From Clitopilus passeckerianus (taxonomy: Eukaryota; Basidiomycota; Agaricomycetes; Agaricales; Entolomataceae), in assembly GCA_944990035.1 (NCBI GenBank), contig CALYLX010000071.1:248001-312000 (forward strand): a stretch of 64,000 bases of DNA, given 5' to 3'. Every line of letters begins with the position of its first letter. The first letter of the stretch is position 1. Positions 1 through 12,582 of the stretch are shown here, in pieces. A model generated the notes under the pieces. The model saw only the letters and a program-made list of their open reading frames with translations. It did not search any database and had not been told where the DNA came from. Position numbers and translations under genes: made by a program.

Positions 1-17
1 CATTCTTCTGGGAACTG

Positions 18-62
18 ACATTTCCTGTCCAGATCATTTCGTCGACTACGAACATATATATG
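18..62 (+). promoter_or_regulatory. P450-1 promoter: conserved CATTTCC element and TATA box
   Basis: A CATTTCCTGTCCAG element at about 19-32 is followed by a TATA-like CATATATATG at 53-62, about 47 bases before the P450-1 start. The same two elements in the same order precede P450-2 and P450-3, so they are likely the core promoter of this gene group. Function is inferred from position and conservation only. Confidence 0.5.
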
Positions 63-108
63 TAATGCTCACGAGGATGGAACTGCTCAACGCGTTTTGG
101 CGTCCATC

Positions 109-2240
109 ATGATTCATCTAGCTCTAATCGCCCTAGGTTGCCTGGCTGTCGTGGTTCGATGGCTGCTCTCATGGAATGCTAGCAAACGTATCTTTGCCCC
201 AGGTCCACCTTCTGACCCAGTTATCGGCCACTTGAGAATGATGCCTTCGGAGGATCTCGACGTCTTCTTATATGAAATGGGTAGGAAGTATGGTGCGTAG
301 TCGATGACATCCGAGTAGCCTTGCCGTACATTGATAGGAGTGTAGGAAAGACACTGAACCTGCGTTTCCCGGGACAGAACCTGCTCGTTCTAAACAGCGT
401 CAAGCCAGCTGTGGACCTCTTGGATGCCAGGAGTGCCAACTACAGTGGCCGTCCAAGGCTACCCCTTGCCGAAGTGTCAGTATCCCCATTCGAAAAGTTA
501 ATTCAGAGAGGCTGAAGGAACGTTCCAGGATCGGCATTAGCGACACCGCGGGATTTATGGACTACAATGACGAGTTTCGCCTACACCGAAAAATTCTTCA
601 GAAGCATCTTGCCAAAGACAAGATACAGACGACCCATTTCCGATCGTCGTGGCAGGGTCATGCAGCCACTATGGCGCATGCCATCTCGTCGCAGAAAGGG
701 GATTGGTTCAATCACTTTCTATTGTAAGAGCGAAGTTCCTATGGACCCACTTGACTGAACTCACTGATGATGCCTGCCAGTTACTCAAGTGCTATTATCA
801 TTGAACTGGCGTTTGGCCACCGAACGAAGGATCACAGCGATCATTACCTCAAATTAGCCTACGACACATGTTTTTTTGCCGTCCCGGCAGTGAAGCCCAA
901 CGGTAGTGTACTGGTCGACGTGTTTCCGTTTCGTAAGTTACCACCCTTCGTTCTTCCCTACCAGAACTAAGCCCGTATGCTAAGTAACCAAACTACCATC
1001 GTGGGTACCCGGGAATTCCTTTGTCGAGAATGCCCGGAAAGCGCGCACGTACTTCCAGGAATTCCGTAAACATCCATATGATGATGTCCAGAGAAAGATG
1101 GTAGGGTTCAGCCACGCCTTTGTGTTTTATTTTCTCACCAATCTTTCAGGCAGAAGGCAGAGCCAAACCATGTATTCTCGTCTCAGAAATCGCAGACCTT
1201 CAGAATTGCACTAGCTCATTGAAGCCTGAGCAAATCGAGGCAATATCAGCGATTCTCTTTATTGCAGGGCTCGAATCTGTAAGCCTTGGTACCTACTCAA
1301 TGTAGGAGATGACACTCATTTCTGAAAATTGAAGACGGCTTCAACCCTAGGTATCTTCGCTGTAGCCATGATACTCTTTCCGGAGGTTCAAGCCAAAGGG
1401 CGCGAAGAGATCGAAAGGGTCGTTGGCAACGGTCGACTCCCTGATTTCGGTGATCGTGACTCACTACCATATGTTGAATGCATCGTTCACGAAATTCTTC
1501 GGTATGCTCCCGCTCTTCTTGTGGTTCTCAGAACCATATTCATCCTCAACTTTCTAGCTGGCGTCCTGTAGCTCCTTTGGGTATGTTCTTCGAATGATGG
1601 GTGTACTCCGATTGACCAGTCGGGCACCAGGGGTTCCTCATCTCTCAAGGGAGGACGACGAGTACAATGGCTACTTCATCCCAAAGAAGACCATTGTAAT
1701 GACAAATATTAGGTACGGCCGAGAATTACACCTCTAGGATGGCTCTCAACTACACACTGCATTCCCAGGGCAATGTCACTTGACGAAATGGTCTACAGAG
1801 ACCCTACCTCTTTCAATCCCGACCGCTTTAAACCAAAGCCAGAGGGCTGGGGCGAACCTCCCTTCGCAGCTGCATTTGGTTTTGGGCGCAGGTGATCTTT
1901 CGAATTCCATTACTATCCTTACATTTCTGAAAGGGCCTGTCGCTTAGGATCTGTCCAGGGAGACATCTCTCTTCAGATTCTCTGTGGATAGGCGTGGCCA
2001 CTCTGCTAGCCGCGGTCAATATTGGACGACCCAAGGATTCGCTTGGACGCGAGTACATCCCAGACATCAAATGGATAGTCGGTGCAAGTTGGTTAGTTAC
2101 GACTTCTTTTCCACTAAGCTCTCCCTAATTGCTGCTACGATAGCCGCCCGGCGTCTTTCCCTTGCGAGATAACTCCCAGAAATGTTACATGTGCAACTTT
2201 GCTATCCAAATCGGCGGCTCTCGCAGAAATGGCAGAGTAA
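109..2240 (+). CDS. Cytochrome P450 monooxygenase (P450-1), intact
   Basis: A microsomal, heme-thiolate oxygenase; substrate unknown. I read 12 exons: 109-292, 346-475, 529-723, 781-932, 985-1100, 1150-1278, 1335-1501, 1558-1580, 1631-1712, 1769-1891, 1948-2091, 2144-2240, giving 513 residues, normal for the family. In order: an N-terminal hydrophobic anchor (about residues 1-20), the proline-rich hinge APGPPSDP, the I-helix IAGLES, the K-helix EILR followed by WRPVAPLG, and the heme loop FGFGRRICPG whose Cys binds iron. The general look (PPGPPSDPxIGHLR, RSANYSxRP) is that of large mushroom P450 families of the CYP5150/CYP5037 type, but I cannot assign a CYP number. The start is the ATG at 109, just before the membrane anchor and downstream of a TATA box. 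P450-2 follows on the same strand with identical exon lengths after exon 1. No break seen. Confidence 0.9.
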
Positions 2241-2929
2241 AGTTCGGGCGAGAGCTATAGAAAGTATAATTCGATGACATGTTCGGAGAATTCGGCTCCT
2301 CGAATATCTGTGTAAATCCGTGTATTTTGTTGTATAAATGTAATACTACCTTTACCTTTATGCTATCTGACCCCGTTTCCCTTCGACATCTGCACGATCC
2401 CTCATGTGACGATAAACAGGACAGGACCTGTCACCTGTCAAGAATGAGGCTGTGCCAACGTCACTTGTCCTTCTACCATGGAATCTACGCTGGTTCCCTA
2501 ATTCACTTCGTTGGCAGAATGCCCAATTAAACCAGTCGATGCTTACTGAATCAGCCTTGGGACACTCAATACATGATCACAATCGATCGAAGCTCTACAG
2601 CGGTGTACCTATCTCATGGTTGTGTCCTGCCGTTATCCTCGCCACTATCATTTCATGGCGCACCACCTTGGCACCACCAGACCAGAAATCACCGATTACA
2701 GGAACATTCGAGTATTATTCACCAGGGGATTTGATATCAATAACGCAGCTGGCGTCCCGATGTTCAGAATTGTGGTGGAAATAATGATTTCTCTAGTCCC
2801 GGGTACTCAGCTTTGCTGACACTTCCCCTCTGGTCGGCCCAGGGCGGAGTACGGTCAGAACGGCGGTTCTACAATGGTTCCCCAGAGCCCCAGTAACATT
2901 GTTTTGGAAGTCAGATTGACGTTTTTGTG
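2241..2929. other. Intergenic region between P450-1 and P450-2
   Basis: No coding stretch could be supported here. It holds the 3' end of P450-1 and the far upstream region of P450-2. Short open frames are unlike any family I know. Confidence 0.5.
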
Positions 2930-2970
2930 ACATTTCCTGCCTATTCGCTGATCGCTGGCGTTATATATAC
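2930..2970 (+). promoter_or_regulatory. P450-2 promoter: CATTTCC element and TATA box
   Basis: ACATTTCCTGCC at 2930-2941 and TTATATATAC at 2961-2970 repeat the arrangement seen before P450-1 and P450-3; between them lies GATCGCTGGCG, matched by GATCACTGGCG before P450-3. The TATA box is about 55 bases before the ATG. Confidence 0.5.
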
Positions 2971-3024
2971 CCTCCTTTTTAAGGAGAGCCACACAACACC
3001 CTTGACCTCCCAGGTTCTCTGTTT

Positions 3025-5161
3025 ATGATCGGATCCATTCTTATCGTGCTCTGCCTGGCTATCGGGATTCGATGGTTCGTCTCTCCGCGCGTTGGGAAAC
3101 GTAATTTCCCCCCAGGACCACCTCCCGATCCGCTCATTGGTCACCTTAGATTGATGCCGACGAAGGATCTCGATACGTTTTTCTATGAAATGGGGAAGAT
3201 ATACGGTATGTAGTCGAATAATCCTGAAGGGCCCTCGCGTATTCACAGTATATCCAGGACATACATTGAATCTACGTTTTCCCGGACAGAATCTAGTCGT
3301 TTTAAATAGTGTCAAGCCCGCTACGGAGCTCTTAGAAGGCAGAAGCGCTAATTATAGTGACCGACCACGGTTGCCCCTCGCGGAAGTGTGCGTATTTCCA
3401 GGGGACCATGCAGCCTTTTATGTGAAACTGAGGAGACGAAATGTAGGATCGGAATCAATGACACCGCGGCATTCATGGACTGTTACGACGACCATCGTCT
3501 GCATCGCAAGATACTGCATAAGCATCTCGCGAAAGACAAGATTCAGACATCGGATTTCCGATCATCCTGGCAGAAACACGCTGCTATCCTGGCTCACTCC
3601 ATTTCATCGGAGAAGGGAGACTGGTTCAAACACTTCCTATTGTGAGATTGAATTCCATACTGAACTTGTTGAAGGTGCTGACTAAAGCAACTTACCAGCT
3701 ACTCTAGCGCTATCATCATTGAGCTTGCGTTTGGTCACCGAACAAAGAAACAAGACGATCCGTATCTGAAGATAGCCTATGACACATGCTTCTTCGTCGT
3801 CCCCGCAGTGAAACCCAATGGTAGCGCTTTGGTTGATGTTTTTCCGTTCTGTGCGTCCCCGTTCTTCATTCATATGTCATGGACTGAGATTCTTGACCAG
3901 TAACGAAATTCCCATCGTGGTTTCCTGGAAACTTCCACGTCAAGAATGCTCGCAAGGCTCGCGACTATTTCCGAATCTTTCGTAAACATCCGTACGCCGA
4001 CGTGCAGAGAAAGATGGTAAGGCTCCTGAATTAGATCTTTATTCATTATGTAATTTAATCCTCTAATCAGGCGGAAGGTCGAGCTAAGCCATGTTTTCTT
4101 GTCTCAGAGGTTGCGGAGCTCCAGCACGGCACGGGTGTCTTGACACCTGAGCAAATCGAGGCGATAGCCTCAATCATGTTCGTTGGTGGCCTCGAATCTG
4201 TAAGTCGCATTTTCTGGATCGCCAGGCAAAGTCTGTTCATCTTTGGTGCAAAGACAGCTTCTACCCTAGCGATATTTACTGCAGCCATGATACTCTTCCC
4301 TGAAATCCAGGCGAAAGGCCAGGAAGAAATCGAAAGGGTCATTGGCACCAATCGACTTCCCGAATTTAACGATCGTGGCTCGTTACCATACATCGAGTGC
4401 GTTGTGCACGAAGTTCTTCGGTACGCACCGGCCTTTCCTCTTTCTTTCGAAGGATATTCTCATAATTGCAAACTTGTAGGTGGCGTCCCACAGCTCCTCT
4501 GGGTAACTCATTCAATGACCTCGTTGGGATAGTTTGATCAATCAGGCGTTAGGATTTCCTCATCTCTCGAGGGAGGACGACGAGTACAACGGTTATTTCA
4601 TCCCAAAGAAGACGATCGTGCTGACAAACCTCAGGTATACCACTACGACATTCTTGCGATTGACGTTAACTAGCAGATACACCCGTAGGGCGATGGCGCT
4701 TGACGAAACGGTCTATAGAGACCCAACTGCGTTCAATCCAGATCGTTTCAAACCCAAGCCGGAGGGCTGGGGTGAACCTCCCTTCACGGCTGCATTTGGC
4801 TTTGGACGCAGGTGACTTCGTCCACTCCATACCTCTCTTCATGCTGCTAACAAGACTCATTGCCCAGGATCTGCCCAGGCAGGTACCTCGTTTCAGATTC
4901 ATTGTGGATAGGCGTAGCCACCCTCCTGGCGACTATTAATATCAAGCGACCCAGGGATCCGTTTGGGAATGAATTTGTGCCAGACATGGAATGGGAAATT
5001 GCTAGCAGCTGGTATGTTAGTACCCGTGTTCCTACTTGGTCGTGTGCTAACCGTTATTTGACAGTCGCCCAGCTTCTTTTCCCTGCGAAATCGTCCCTAG
5101 AAACGCAGCTCTTGCGACTTCACTTTCCAAATCGGCGGCCCTGGCTGAAATGGCTGAGTAG
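3025..5161 (+). CDS. Cytochrome P450 monooxygenase (P450-2), intact
   Basis: Second tandem copy of the P450, predicted 512 residues. Exons: 3025-3205, 3258-3387, 3447-3641, 3699-3850, 3901-4016, 4071-4199, 4254-4420, 4480-4502, 4553-4634, 4689-4811, 4868-5011, 5065-5161. Every exon after the first has the same length as in P450-1. Landmarks are complete: N-terminal anchor, hinge PPGPPPDP, I-helix VGGLES, K-helix EVLR with WRPTAPLG, and heme loop FGFGRRICPGRYL. The 23-base exon 8 encodes the RWRPTAPLG piece, which is easily missed by automatic gene finding. The substrate is unknown; a close tandem sister suggests recent duplication with possible divergence in substrate choice. Confidence 0.9.
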
Positions 5162-6164
5162 GCAAGAAATGTGAGGCGGGTTCGGAGACGGGCCCTAGAT
5201 GCTGCTGGCAAAGTTTTGAAGAATGTGAAGCCGAAGATATTGTTCATCGCCTGTACAATACCAGTATACTTACTACTTCCTTCTACACTCATGTAATTTG
5301 TTGGATCAATTGTACTCCTTTAATGCTATCGCTGAAAACTGCCTTCTCATTAACATTTGGACAATTTGTTCTCCAAGGGAGAAGCGGTTCTTGACGGCAG
5401 AATCGGAGCTATGGTATCAGAAACTGGAATTAAGCTGCTGTCTTTTATCTTTCATCGACCCGAATGTCCTGGCTGCTCTGAACTCGGCCCCAGAAACACT
5501 GGTTATGGACGAAACCACGGCACTATCTCACTGTCCATCTCATTGGGGTTATGGTCACAGTGGAGGCTGTGACATAAGGCCGCTTGTTCTGCTACTCCCA
5601 CCTACTGTCCAAGAACAATTCCTCAACGCGTTATATCACAGCTTGTGAGGACCGCAACGCTGAAAACAATGTTACAATCCATCAGATTAATAGCTCTGGT
5701 TGGGCAGTTTATCTGCTGTTTCCGTTCTAGGTTATCTTACCACCAAGAGAGCTTTTGGCAGCAATTCGCCGATCAATTCCGCAATCCATACTTTCTTCCA
5801 GGCCTAAGGCAGCACTGGATAATGCCCTCTCGCTTCGATTTCGGAGATGAGGCGCTCGATTGGAGTCTTTGAGGTCCGTTTTCCCACGGCTATCATTCCA
5901 ATGGCACGTCACGAAAGATGGTTTGAAAGGAAGTTCAACCAGGATTGCTTTCTCGATCTGATGCCAGCGAGGCTTGTCGAAATGCTTGGAGCCCTGGAAA
6001 ACCATCATATCTCAGGTGCCAGAGCTAGACTATGGCGCGAAGCTTCTCTGACAGCCATAGTATGTTCATTGGCACAGGGTGAACCCTGGTTCAGAATTGT
6101 GGTTCGAAGCTGGCTCCTCAGGGGCTCGAGTTAATTCTTGTGGATGTCATACAGGATACCGACG
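5162..6164. other. Intergenic region between P450-2 and P450-3
   Basis: About 1 kb without a gene I can support. A few open frames of 60-116 codons overlap each other in different frames and show no family motif. The right end leads into the P450-3 promoter. Confidence 0.45.
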
Positions 6165-6211
6165 CATTTCCTATCCAGACCATTTGGCCGATCACTGGCG
6201 GCATATATATG
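6165..6211 (+). promoter_or_regulatory. P450-3 promoter: CATTTCC element and TATA box
   Basis: CATTTCCTATCCAG at 6165-6178 and CATATATATG at 6202-6211 match the elements before P450-1 and P450-2. The promoter looks undamaged although the gene it drives is broken. Confidence 0.45.
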
Positions 6212-6263
6212 CTCTACTTCAAGCAGCAAAAAACAGTCCTTCCAACTTTGTAGTCATTTCAAC

Positions 6264-8389
6264 ATGATTCAAACCGCTCTTATCGTCCTCTGCTTGGCTA
6301 TCGGAGGTCAATGGTTGGTTTTGAGAAGCCTGAAGAAACGTAACTTTGCGGCGGGCCCACCTAGCGACCCCTTTATTGGCCACCTTAGACTGATGCCAGC
6401 AAAGGGCCTTGACGTGTTCTTCCATGAGATGGGCAAGAAATACCGTGTGTAATGGTCGAGACTTGGGGTATTTCTATCCGTTCATGGGGAATGAAAGGAA
6501 CTATCATGAGCCTGCGTTTCCCGGGACAACATCTACTCGTTCTGAATAGCATTAAGCCAGCTATGGACCTCCTGGATGCCAGGAGTGCCAACTTCAGTGG
6601 CCGTCCCCGGCTGCCTCTCGCGGAAGTGTACGTATGCCCATGAGATCCATCTTCCCTTGAAGAAGCTAATCCAATCTTCTAGTATTGGAATTAGCGATCT
6701 TGTCGGATTTATGGATTACAATGAGGAGTTCAGCCCGCATCGCAAGATTCTTCAAAAGCATCTCGCCAGAGACAAGATACAGACAACTGACTTTCGATCC
6801 TCGTAGCAGAAGCATGCTATCATTATGGCTTATGCCATGATGTCGGAGAAGACGGACTGGTACAAACATCTTATATTGTGAGGACGGGTTTGATGAGGCA
6901 ATCTTTAGACGGGCTCGCTCACATACCTCACTAGCTACGCCAGCGCTATCGTCCTTGAATTAACGTTTGGGCACCGAATGAAGGATCACTGTGATCAGTA
7001 TTTTATAATGATCCACGACACATCCTCCTTTGCTGTGCCTGCGATTAAACCCGATGGCAGCCCACTGGTTGACACATTTCCGATATGTATGTTCTACTCG
7101 ACACTCATAACATCACAATGGTTGAGGCTCTTCCGAACAGTGACCAAACTGCCTTCGTGGGTACCTGGGAACTTCCATGTCCAGAATGCCCGCGAAGCTC
7201 GCAAATATTTTGAAGAATTTCGTAGGTACCCATATGCCGACGTATAGAGAAAGATGGTAAGGATTGTCGACTTACTTCTGGATTCATCGTCTGATTGAAT
7301 GCTATATTCCAGGCGGAAGGTCGGGCTAACCATGTTTCCTTGTCTCAGAAATTGCGGATCTCCAAAACGGAACAAGTGTTCTAACGCCCAAGCAAATAGA
7401 AGCAATAGCGTCAGTCATCTTGACTGGAGGGGTTGACTCCGTAAGTTCTGGTCCGCGAGGATTGGTGGAGGTGTGACTCACCTTTAAATTGAAGAAGGCT
7501 GCCACTTTAGCTACTTTTGTCGCAGCCATGGTACTTTTCCTGGATGTCCAAGCAAAAGGACAGGAGGAGATCTGTAAGGTCACTGGTAACAGTCGACTCC
7601 CCGATTTTGGCGATCGTGACTCCCTCCCATACCTCGATGGCATCGTTCAGGAAGTCCTTCGGTGAGGGCCCGTTATTTGATGTCCCGATATCCCCAATTC
7701 TGAAATTGTCCCAGTTGGCAACCCGCTGCTCCTGCAGGTACGTTATTCAAAATCACATGGAATGGCGTTTGAACGGACCGCCAGGAGTTCCTCATCGATC
7801 CAAGGAGGAAGACAATTACAATGGACATTATATCTCAAAGAATACTGTTGTGGTCCCGAACGTCAGGTATATACCCGTGACATCCTCTCGGATCGCTCTG
7901 GCTTACAGCTCTGGTTACAGAGCGATGTCACTAGATGAAATGGTCTACAGAAACCCGACCTCGTTTCTTCCGGACTGCTTCAAACCCAAGCCCGAGGGCT
8001 GGGATGAGCCACCCTTTGGAGTCGCATTTGGCTTCGGGCGCAGGTGAGGTTTCCGATCTTGATACCGTGCTTACGTTGCTAACGGGCCGATTTCTCAGAA
8101 TCTGCCCAGGCAGGCATCTTGTGTCAGACACCTTGTGGATAGGCATAGCCACTTTGCTAGCGACTGTTGACATTGGGCGGCCAAAGGATTCACTTGGGCA
8201 TGAATATGTTCCGGATATCAGATGGGAGACTCGCACAGTCTGGTATGCAATTCTTAGTCCGTCATGCTAGCTGTCCCAACAATTTGTCGTAGCCGCCCTA
8301 CTTCCTTCCCTTGCGAGATTCAGCCTAGAAATGCACCCCTTGCCGCTTTGCTGTCTAAATCAGCAGCTCTGGCAGAAATCGTGGAATGA
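6264..8389 (+). pseudogene. Cytochrome P450 pseudogene (P450-3)
   Basis: Third tandem copy. All 12 exons can still be laid out: 6264-6444, 6498-6627, 6683-6877, 6935-7086, 7141-7256, 7313-7440, 7495-7661, 7715-7737, 7785-7866, 7921-8043, 8099-8242, 8293-8389. Three lesions break it. A TAG at 6804-6806 stands where P450-1 and P450-2 have Trp (SSWQ). A TAG at 7245-7247 replaces the Gln codon in DVQRKM. Exon 6 is 128 instead of 129 bases because one base is missing near 7329, in the codon matching the Lys before Pro-Cys of the paralogs. Other changes include PTAPLG to PAAPAG after the K-helix. The heme loop FGFGRRICPGRHL and all splice sites survive, so the loss of function is recent. Confidence 0.9.
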
Positions 8390-8563
8390 TCAACGGCGTC
8401 GAAGGCTCACGCCGATAGCCCAGTTTTGACAGATTTAAAGGCTTCAGCAGACTAATCACTACCTTGTCATGTTCGTGTACTTCGTACAAATGCAAAACTA
8501 CAAGTGATGTTGTTATAACCCTATCACACCGTATTTCCTCAAGAAAGAGATGAAGCGTCCCAA

Positions 8564-10696
8564 TCAGATCAACTGTGCCAGGGTCTTCTGCGCTTGTATA
8601 TTGCGGATCTCAAGGCGGCACGGAAACGGTCGGGGACGACTAAAGAATGAGAGTATGAGTTATATAGATGACAAGGTGTCAGCGATATCTCACGTTGTTA
8701 CTGCTGTATCAAACTGAATATTGGGGACGAATTCTTCACCTAGCTCGTCTCTCGGCCTGGCGATTGTGAGAGTTGCAAGAATGGTCGCAATAGCGATCCA
8801 TATTGCGTCGTCCGCGAGATGTCTGCCAGGGCAAATTCTGGAAATTCAAGTGAGATGTATTGTATCAGGTTCAACGGGGGGAAAGAATGGAGATGCTCAC
8901 CTACGCCCGAAGCCGAATGTAGAGGCCAAGGGAGGCTCACCCCGGCCTTCAGGCGTCGGAAGAAAACGAGCAGGGTCGAACACTGACGGGTCCTTGTACA
9001 CCGTTTCATCCAAGGACATACCTCTATCAAGCTCAATCAACTCGACGTCTCGAAGCAATTTGGAACCGAAAGGACCTGGTGTTTGCTATTACCGTCGTTT
9101 TCTTGGGGATGAAATAGCCATTGTATACGTCATCTTCTTGCGAGACGTGGGGTATACCTGGAGTTCCAAGGTAAGGTGTGATGAACCACATACCAGCATG
9201 GATATTATCGTACCGGTTGGAACTATTGGACACCATCTAAGAGGTTTTCAGTAGACAATTGAGAGGAATCCAGGTGTAATAGTACCGAAGGGTTTCTTGG
9301 ACGAGTCCCTCTACATACGCGAGGGATTTACGGTCGATATAATCAGGCAATCGATCCGAGCCTACGACTTCGTCGATTTCCTCTTGAGCCCGCCTCTGGC
9401 ATTCTGGGTGGAGAATCATGGCCATTGTAAAGATCGATAGTACCGAAGATATCTTCAAAAACAAATTCGGATCAGACGCTTTTGATAAAGAAAAGGTCAT
9501 TCGCACCGTCTCCGCTCCGCCCACGAAAAGAATCGCTGCTAATGCTTCAATCTGACGAGGAGTCAGAAGATTGGAGCCGTTCTGAAGATCTGTAAGTAGC
9601 GAAGTGAGAAAGCATGGGGCTGCAGTGCCTTCGGCCTAGTGGCAACTAAATGAGATGTTTACCAGCGAATATTTTGAATGACAGACCATTCGCCGTTCAA
9701 CATCCAAGTACGGATAAGTTCGAAACCTTTCAAAGTATTTGCGGCCATTATGTGCGTTCCTGACGTGGGTATTCCCTGGGATCCAGGACGGTAACTTGCT
9801 AACTGTACGGGCGTTAGCGTGAATATCTATCATCAACAGCCTTGAAAGGGCGACCACAACTTACGGAAAGGGAACAATTCAACCAAGCTTCCTCCATTGG
9901 GTTTGAAGGCAGGAAGCCCATAACGGCAGAGGTCATTTGAAATCTGCAAATATGGATCGTCCATGGACAGCATCTTATGACCATAGGTCAACTCCATGAT
10001 AATTGAGGTGGCGTAGCTGAGCGCAAGTCAGATCGTTCAATAAGCATAGAACTACGGCGGACATACAACATCAGATGATCGGTCCACATGCCCTTGCTAG
10101 ATCCAAGGGCCTGCGCCAGAACGATCGCGTGTTGCTGCCAGGAGGAGCGGTATTCGTGCTTTTGAATATTTGTCTTCATGAGTTGCTTGTGCAAGATAGC
10201 GCGTTCAATTCGGAACTGGTCTCCATAGTCCAGGATCAATTCAAAGTCATCGATTTGCATGCTATGGGTCCAAGGGGGGTCATTCAGGGCGCACGTAGGC
10301 TATGAACCAGAGCATCGAACGTACATTTCACCAAAGGGAAAACGTGGCCGGCCGCTATAGTTCGCGCCCCTCTTGTCTAAGAGGTTGACGGCATGTTCGA
10401 CCGTGTTCAAGACCAGAATATTTTGACGAAGAAGACGAAGGTTGACGATACCACCTTACAAAACGAAATGTTAGCATGCTGCAAGGATGGATGATAGAGA
10501 ACATATGCATAACCGTACCAAATTTCTGACCAAGCCCATGGAAGAACAAATCGAGGCCCTGGGCTGGTATCATTCTGAGATGGCCCAAGATCGGGTCGGA
10601 TGGTGGTCCGGGAGGCATCAAAAGTTGCTTCCTGGGTCCCAAAAGCCAGCGGGAAATGAGGAATAGGATAACTATCAAGAGGAGATATTCAATCAT
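8564..10696 (-). CDS. Cytochrome P450 monooxygenase (P450-4), intact
   Basis: A P450 on the opposite strand, convergent with P450-3 (174 bases between stops). Exons from the start: 10696-10519, 10454-10325, 10261-10067, 10016-9865, 9802-9687, 9635-9507, 9452-9286, 9236-9214, 9157-9076, 9023-8901, 8837-8694, 8639-8564, giving 504 residues. Internal exon lengths equal those of P450-1 to -3, so it shares their ancestor, but the protein is clearly diverged (PILGHLRMIPAQGLDLFF; I-helix VGGAET; after the K-helix WCPIVPTG; heme loop FGFGRRICPGRHL). Its nearest relative here is P450-5. Predicted endoplasmic-reticulum anchored oxygenase, substrate unknown. Upstream it faces a decayed small gene in a repeated block. 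Confidence 0.88.
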
Positions 10697-10869
10697 AGTG
10701 GGCAGTAGAAGAGTCGCTGAACGATAAATCGATAATCTCTGGAGAAGATATATCACTTGGAGAAAACAAACCGTCAATAGTTGTCATTTATAGCCTTCAG
10801 AGATATGGAAAGTCAATTCAGAGAAACCTGTTATCGATGCAGCCCGAAGGCCAAGCCTGTGGGCATTGC

Positions 10870-11470
10870 AGACCGGTGATGGATTGTCGAAATGGACTTC
10901 CAAGGAAAAGACCACATTTTCAGGTAGGCTTTTCTTCCCCCTGATGTTGAATTGTGCCATGGATAACCTGTATGGGCTGCATGTGCACTATCCGGTGGCA
11001 GAAGGCGCTAGAAGATGTCCTGGAATGAATCCCTGGCGTCAAGAGCACCGAATTTGAGAGGTCATCAGAGAGTTGAAAGAACTGAAACTGGTCTGTCGAT
11101 AATTCCTGAAGAGTCGGGCTAGTCATCTCGTCAAACCTCCCGCTCTTGGCAGTTTTGTGAGACCATGCCGTACGTTGAAGCGCCGGCCGCCGTCGGCTCA
11201 TTAAACCTGAGGCCTGAGACCTAAGACGCCGGTTGGGACCTGCTTAAGTCTGTTCGACGGCTTTTGCAACAATGGGATGGCTGAATGAGTGACGTGCTCT
11301 TTCTCTACACATATGGCCGAATTAGCACGCCCTTGGCCGAGTTGTTGGCAGATTGATGAGAGCATTATAACATGGCTGAGCAATTCTGGAGTTGTCAGAG
11401 ATGAAGGCGCTGAGGGTCAAAATCGACCATCGCTGGTAGCGAACTTAGATACCAGGTGGCTAAAGTCACT
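10870..11470 (+). repeat. Flanking block copy A (diverged)
   Basis: First of three related segments. It starts with GATGGATTGTCGAAATGG, contains a small open frame beginning MDNLYGLHV at 10959, and ends around AGCGAACTTAGAT near 11440. It lies immediately upstream of P450-4, in the same relation as block C has to P450-5. Copy A is the most diverged. Confidence 0.6.
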
Positions 11471-11704
11471 CGATGTAGTATGTTTGACTGGCTTGCAAAC
11501 GATTACCCGTAAGTACGAATAGACACGGCGTTATGAAGTGAGGTTTAGTCTTGATAAGAATCTCGTACCGCCTATGTTGGGATGATGAAGATTTGACATG
11601 GCGGATAATATCAGAGTTTGGTTATCAAAATTGTGAAAATTTATTTCCGACATTTGAAAGAAAGAACAAATATCTGATAGTCATCAAGCCCAATTCCATA
11701 AGTC

Positions 11705-11790
11705 AGGAAGAAGAGTAAGTGTCCAGTTCCACACCTGCAAAACTGCCGCAATCCCAGTATCCAGCACATCCATCAGCACTGATCATTCCC
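11705..11790 (-). pseudogene. Relic of the Zn2Cys6 regulator gene: C-terminal end
   Basis: On the minus strand this reads LMDVLDTGIAAVLQVWNW, against LMDVQDTGMAVLTQMWN and stop at the end of the intact regulator (28562). The DNA match extends past the stop (CATCAAGCCCA compared with CAGCAAGCCCAG), so a stretch of 3' untranslated sequence was copied too. No coding capacity remains. It lies between blocks A and B. Confidence 0.65.
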
Positions 11791-11829
11791 ACCTACTGCC
11801 CCTCCTCCGCTAGCCGCTTACACCCATGG

Positions 11830-12320
11830 CCGCCACATGCAGTCTTCGGATGCACAAGATGATAATGCACGGAAACCAGACACCGATCCAGCCCATAACC
11901 AGGTTGTCGTCGGTGATGGATCGTCGAAATAGACTTTCAAGGGAAAGATCAAATTATCAGCCGGAGCTATCGTTCTGATTGACGCTGGATTGTGGCATGA
12001 ATAACCTCCAGGAACAACAAGTGGCCAATCTGGTGGGACATAACATTGGAGGGTGCCCGCCGTTAAGAGTCTATAAGAACGTGCTGTACTTGGAGCGTTA
12101 ACTGAGGCCTGCTGGAGTACGAGTCTGCCTTCAGACGTTTAATTGACGGATCGGGGTGACCGAATGAATAACGTACTGCCATTCGATGAGGCACTGCCTG
12201 GTGCTAGCAAATTTCTGAAGGCAATATTGCGCTTCTGGACTTCTTGAAGTTTTAGAACTCGAGGGGTTCGGGGTCATACATTGGCCATTGCTGATCACGA
12301 ACTTAGATGCCACTGTCCTT
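11830..12320 (+). repeat. Flanking block copy B (solo, no P450 attached)
   Basis: Closely matches block C: the shared runs GATGGATCGTCGAAATA, TATCGTTCTGATTGACGCTG and CGATCCAGCC all occur in the same order. Unlike blocks A and C it has no P450 to its left; a regulator-gene relic is there instead, so the P450 was probably deleted. The embedded small frame starts with ATG at 11997 (MNNLQEQQVANLVGHNI) and is broken downstream. Confidence 0.65.
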
Positions 12321-12582
12321 TGCGAATAATCACTATCGTCGAGCGGCGAGCCTGAGACTTGGTCTGAGCGGGCGATTCGGTTTGCCAATGAGAGCACGTG
12401 ATTGGTTCGGCAGGGTCCAATTCTCGATCACAGCGTGCGCTCACTGCAATGAGGCCAACGCATGTGTGACGAATTGAACGAAATGGTACAGTATACATAC
12501 TGTATAGCTGTTATGAGCGACTTTTAGTGCTGTTTTCCCCTTCCCCTTCATAAGCCCGGCCCACCTTTCCAACGCTGTCGCC

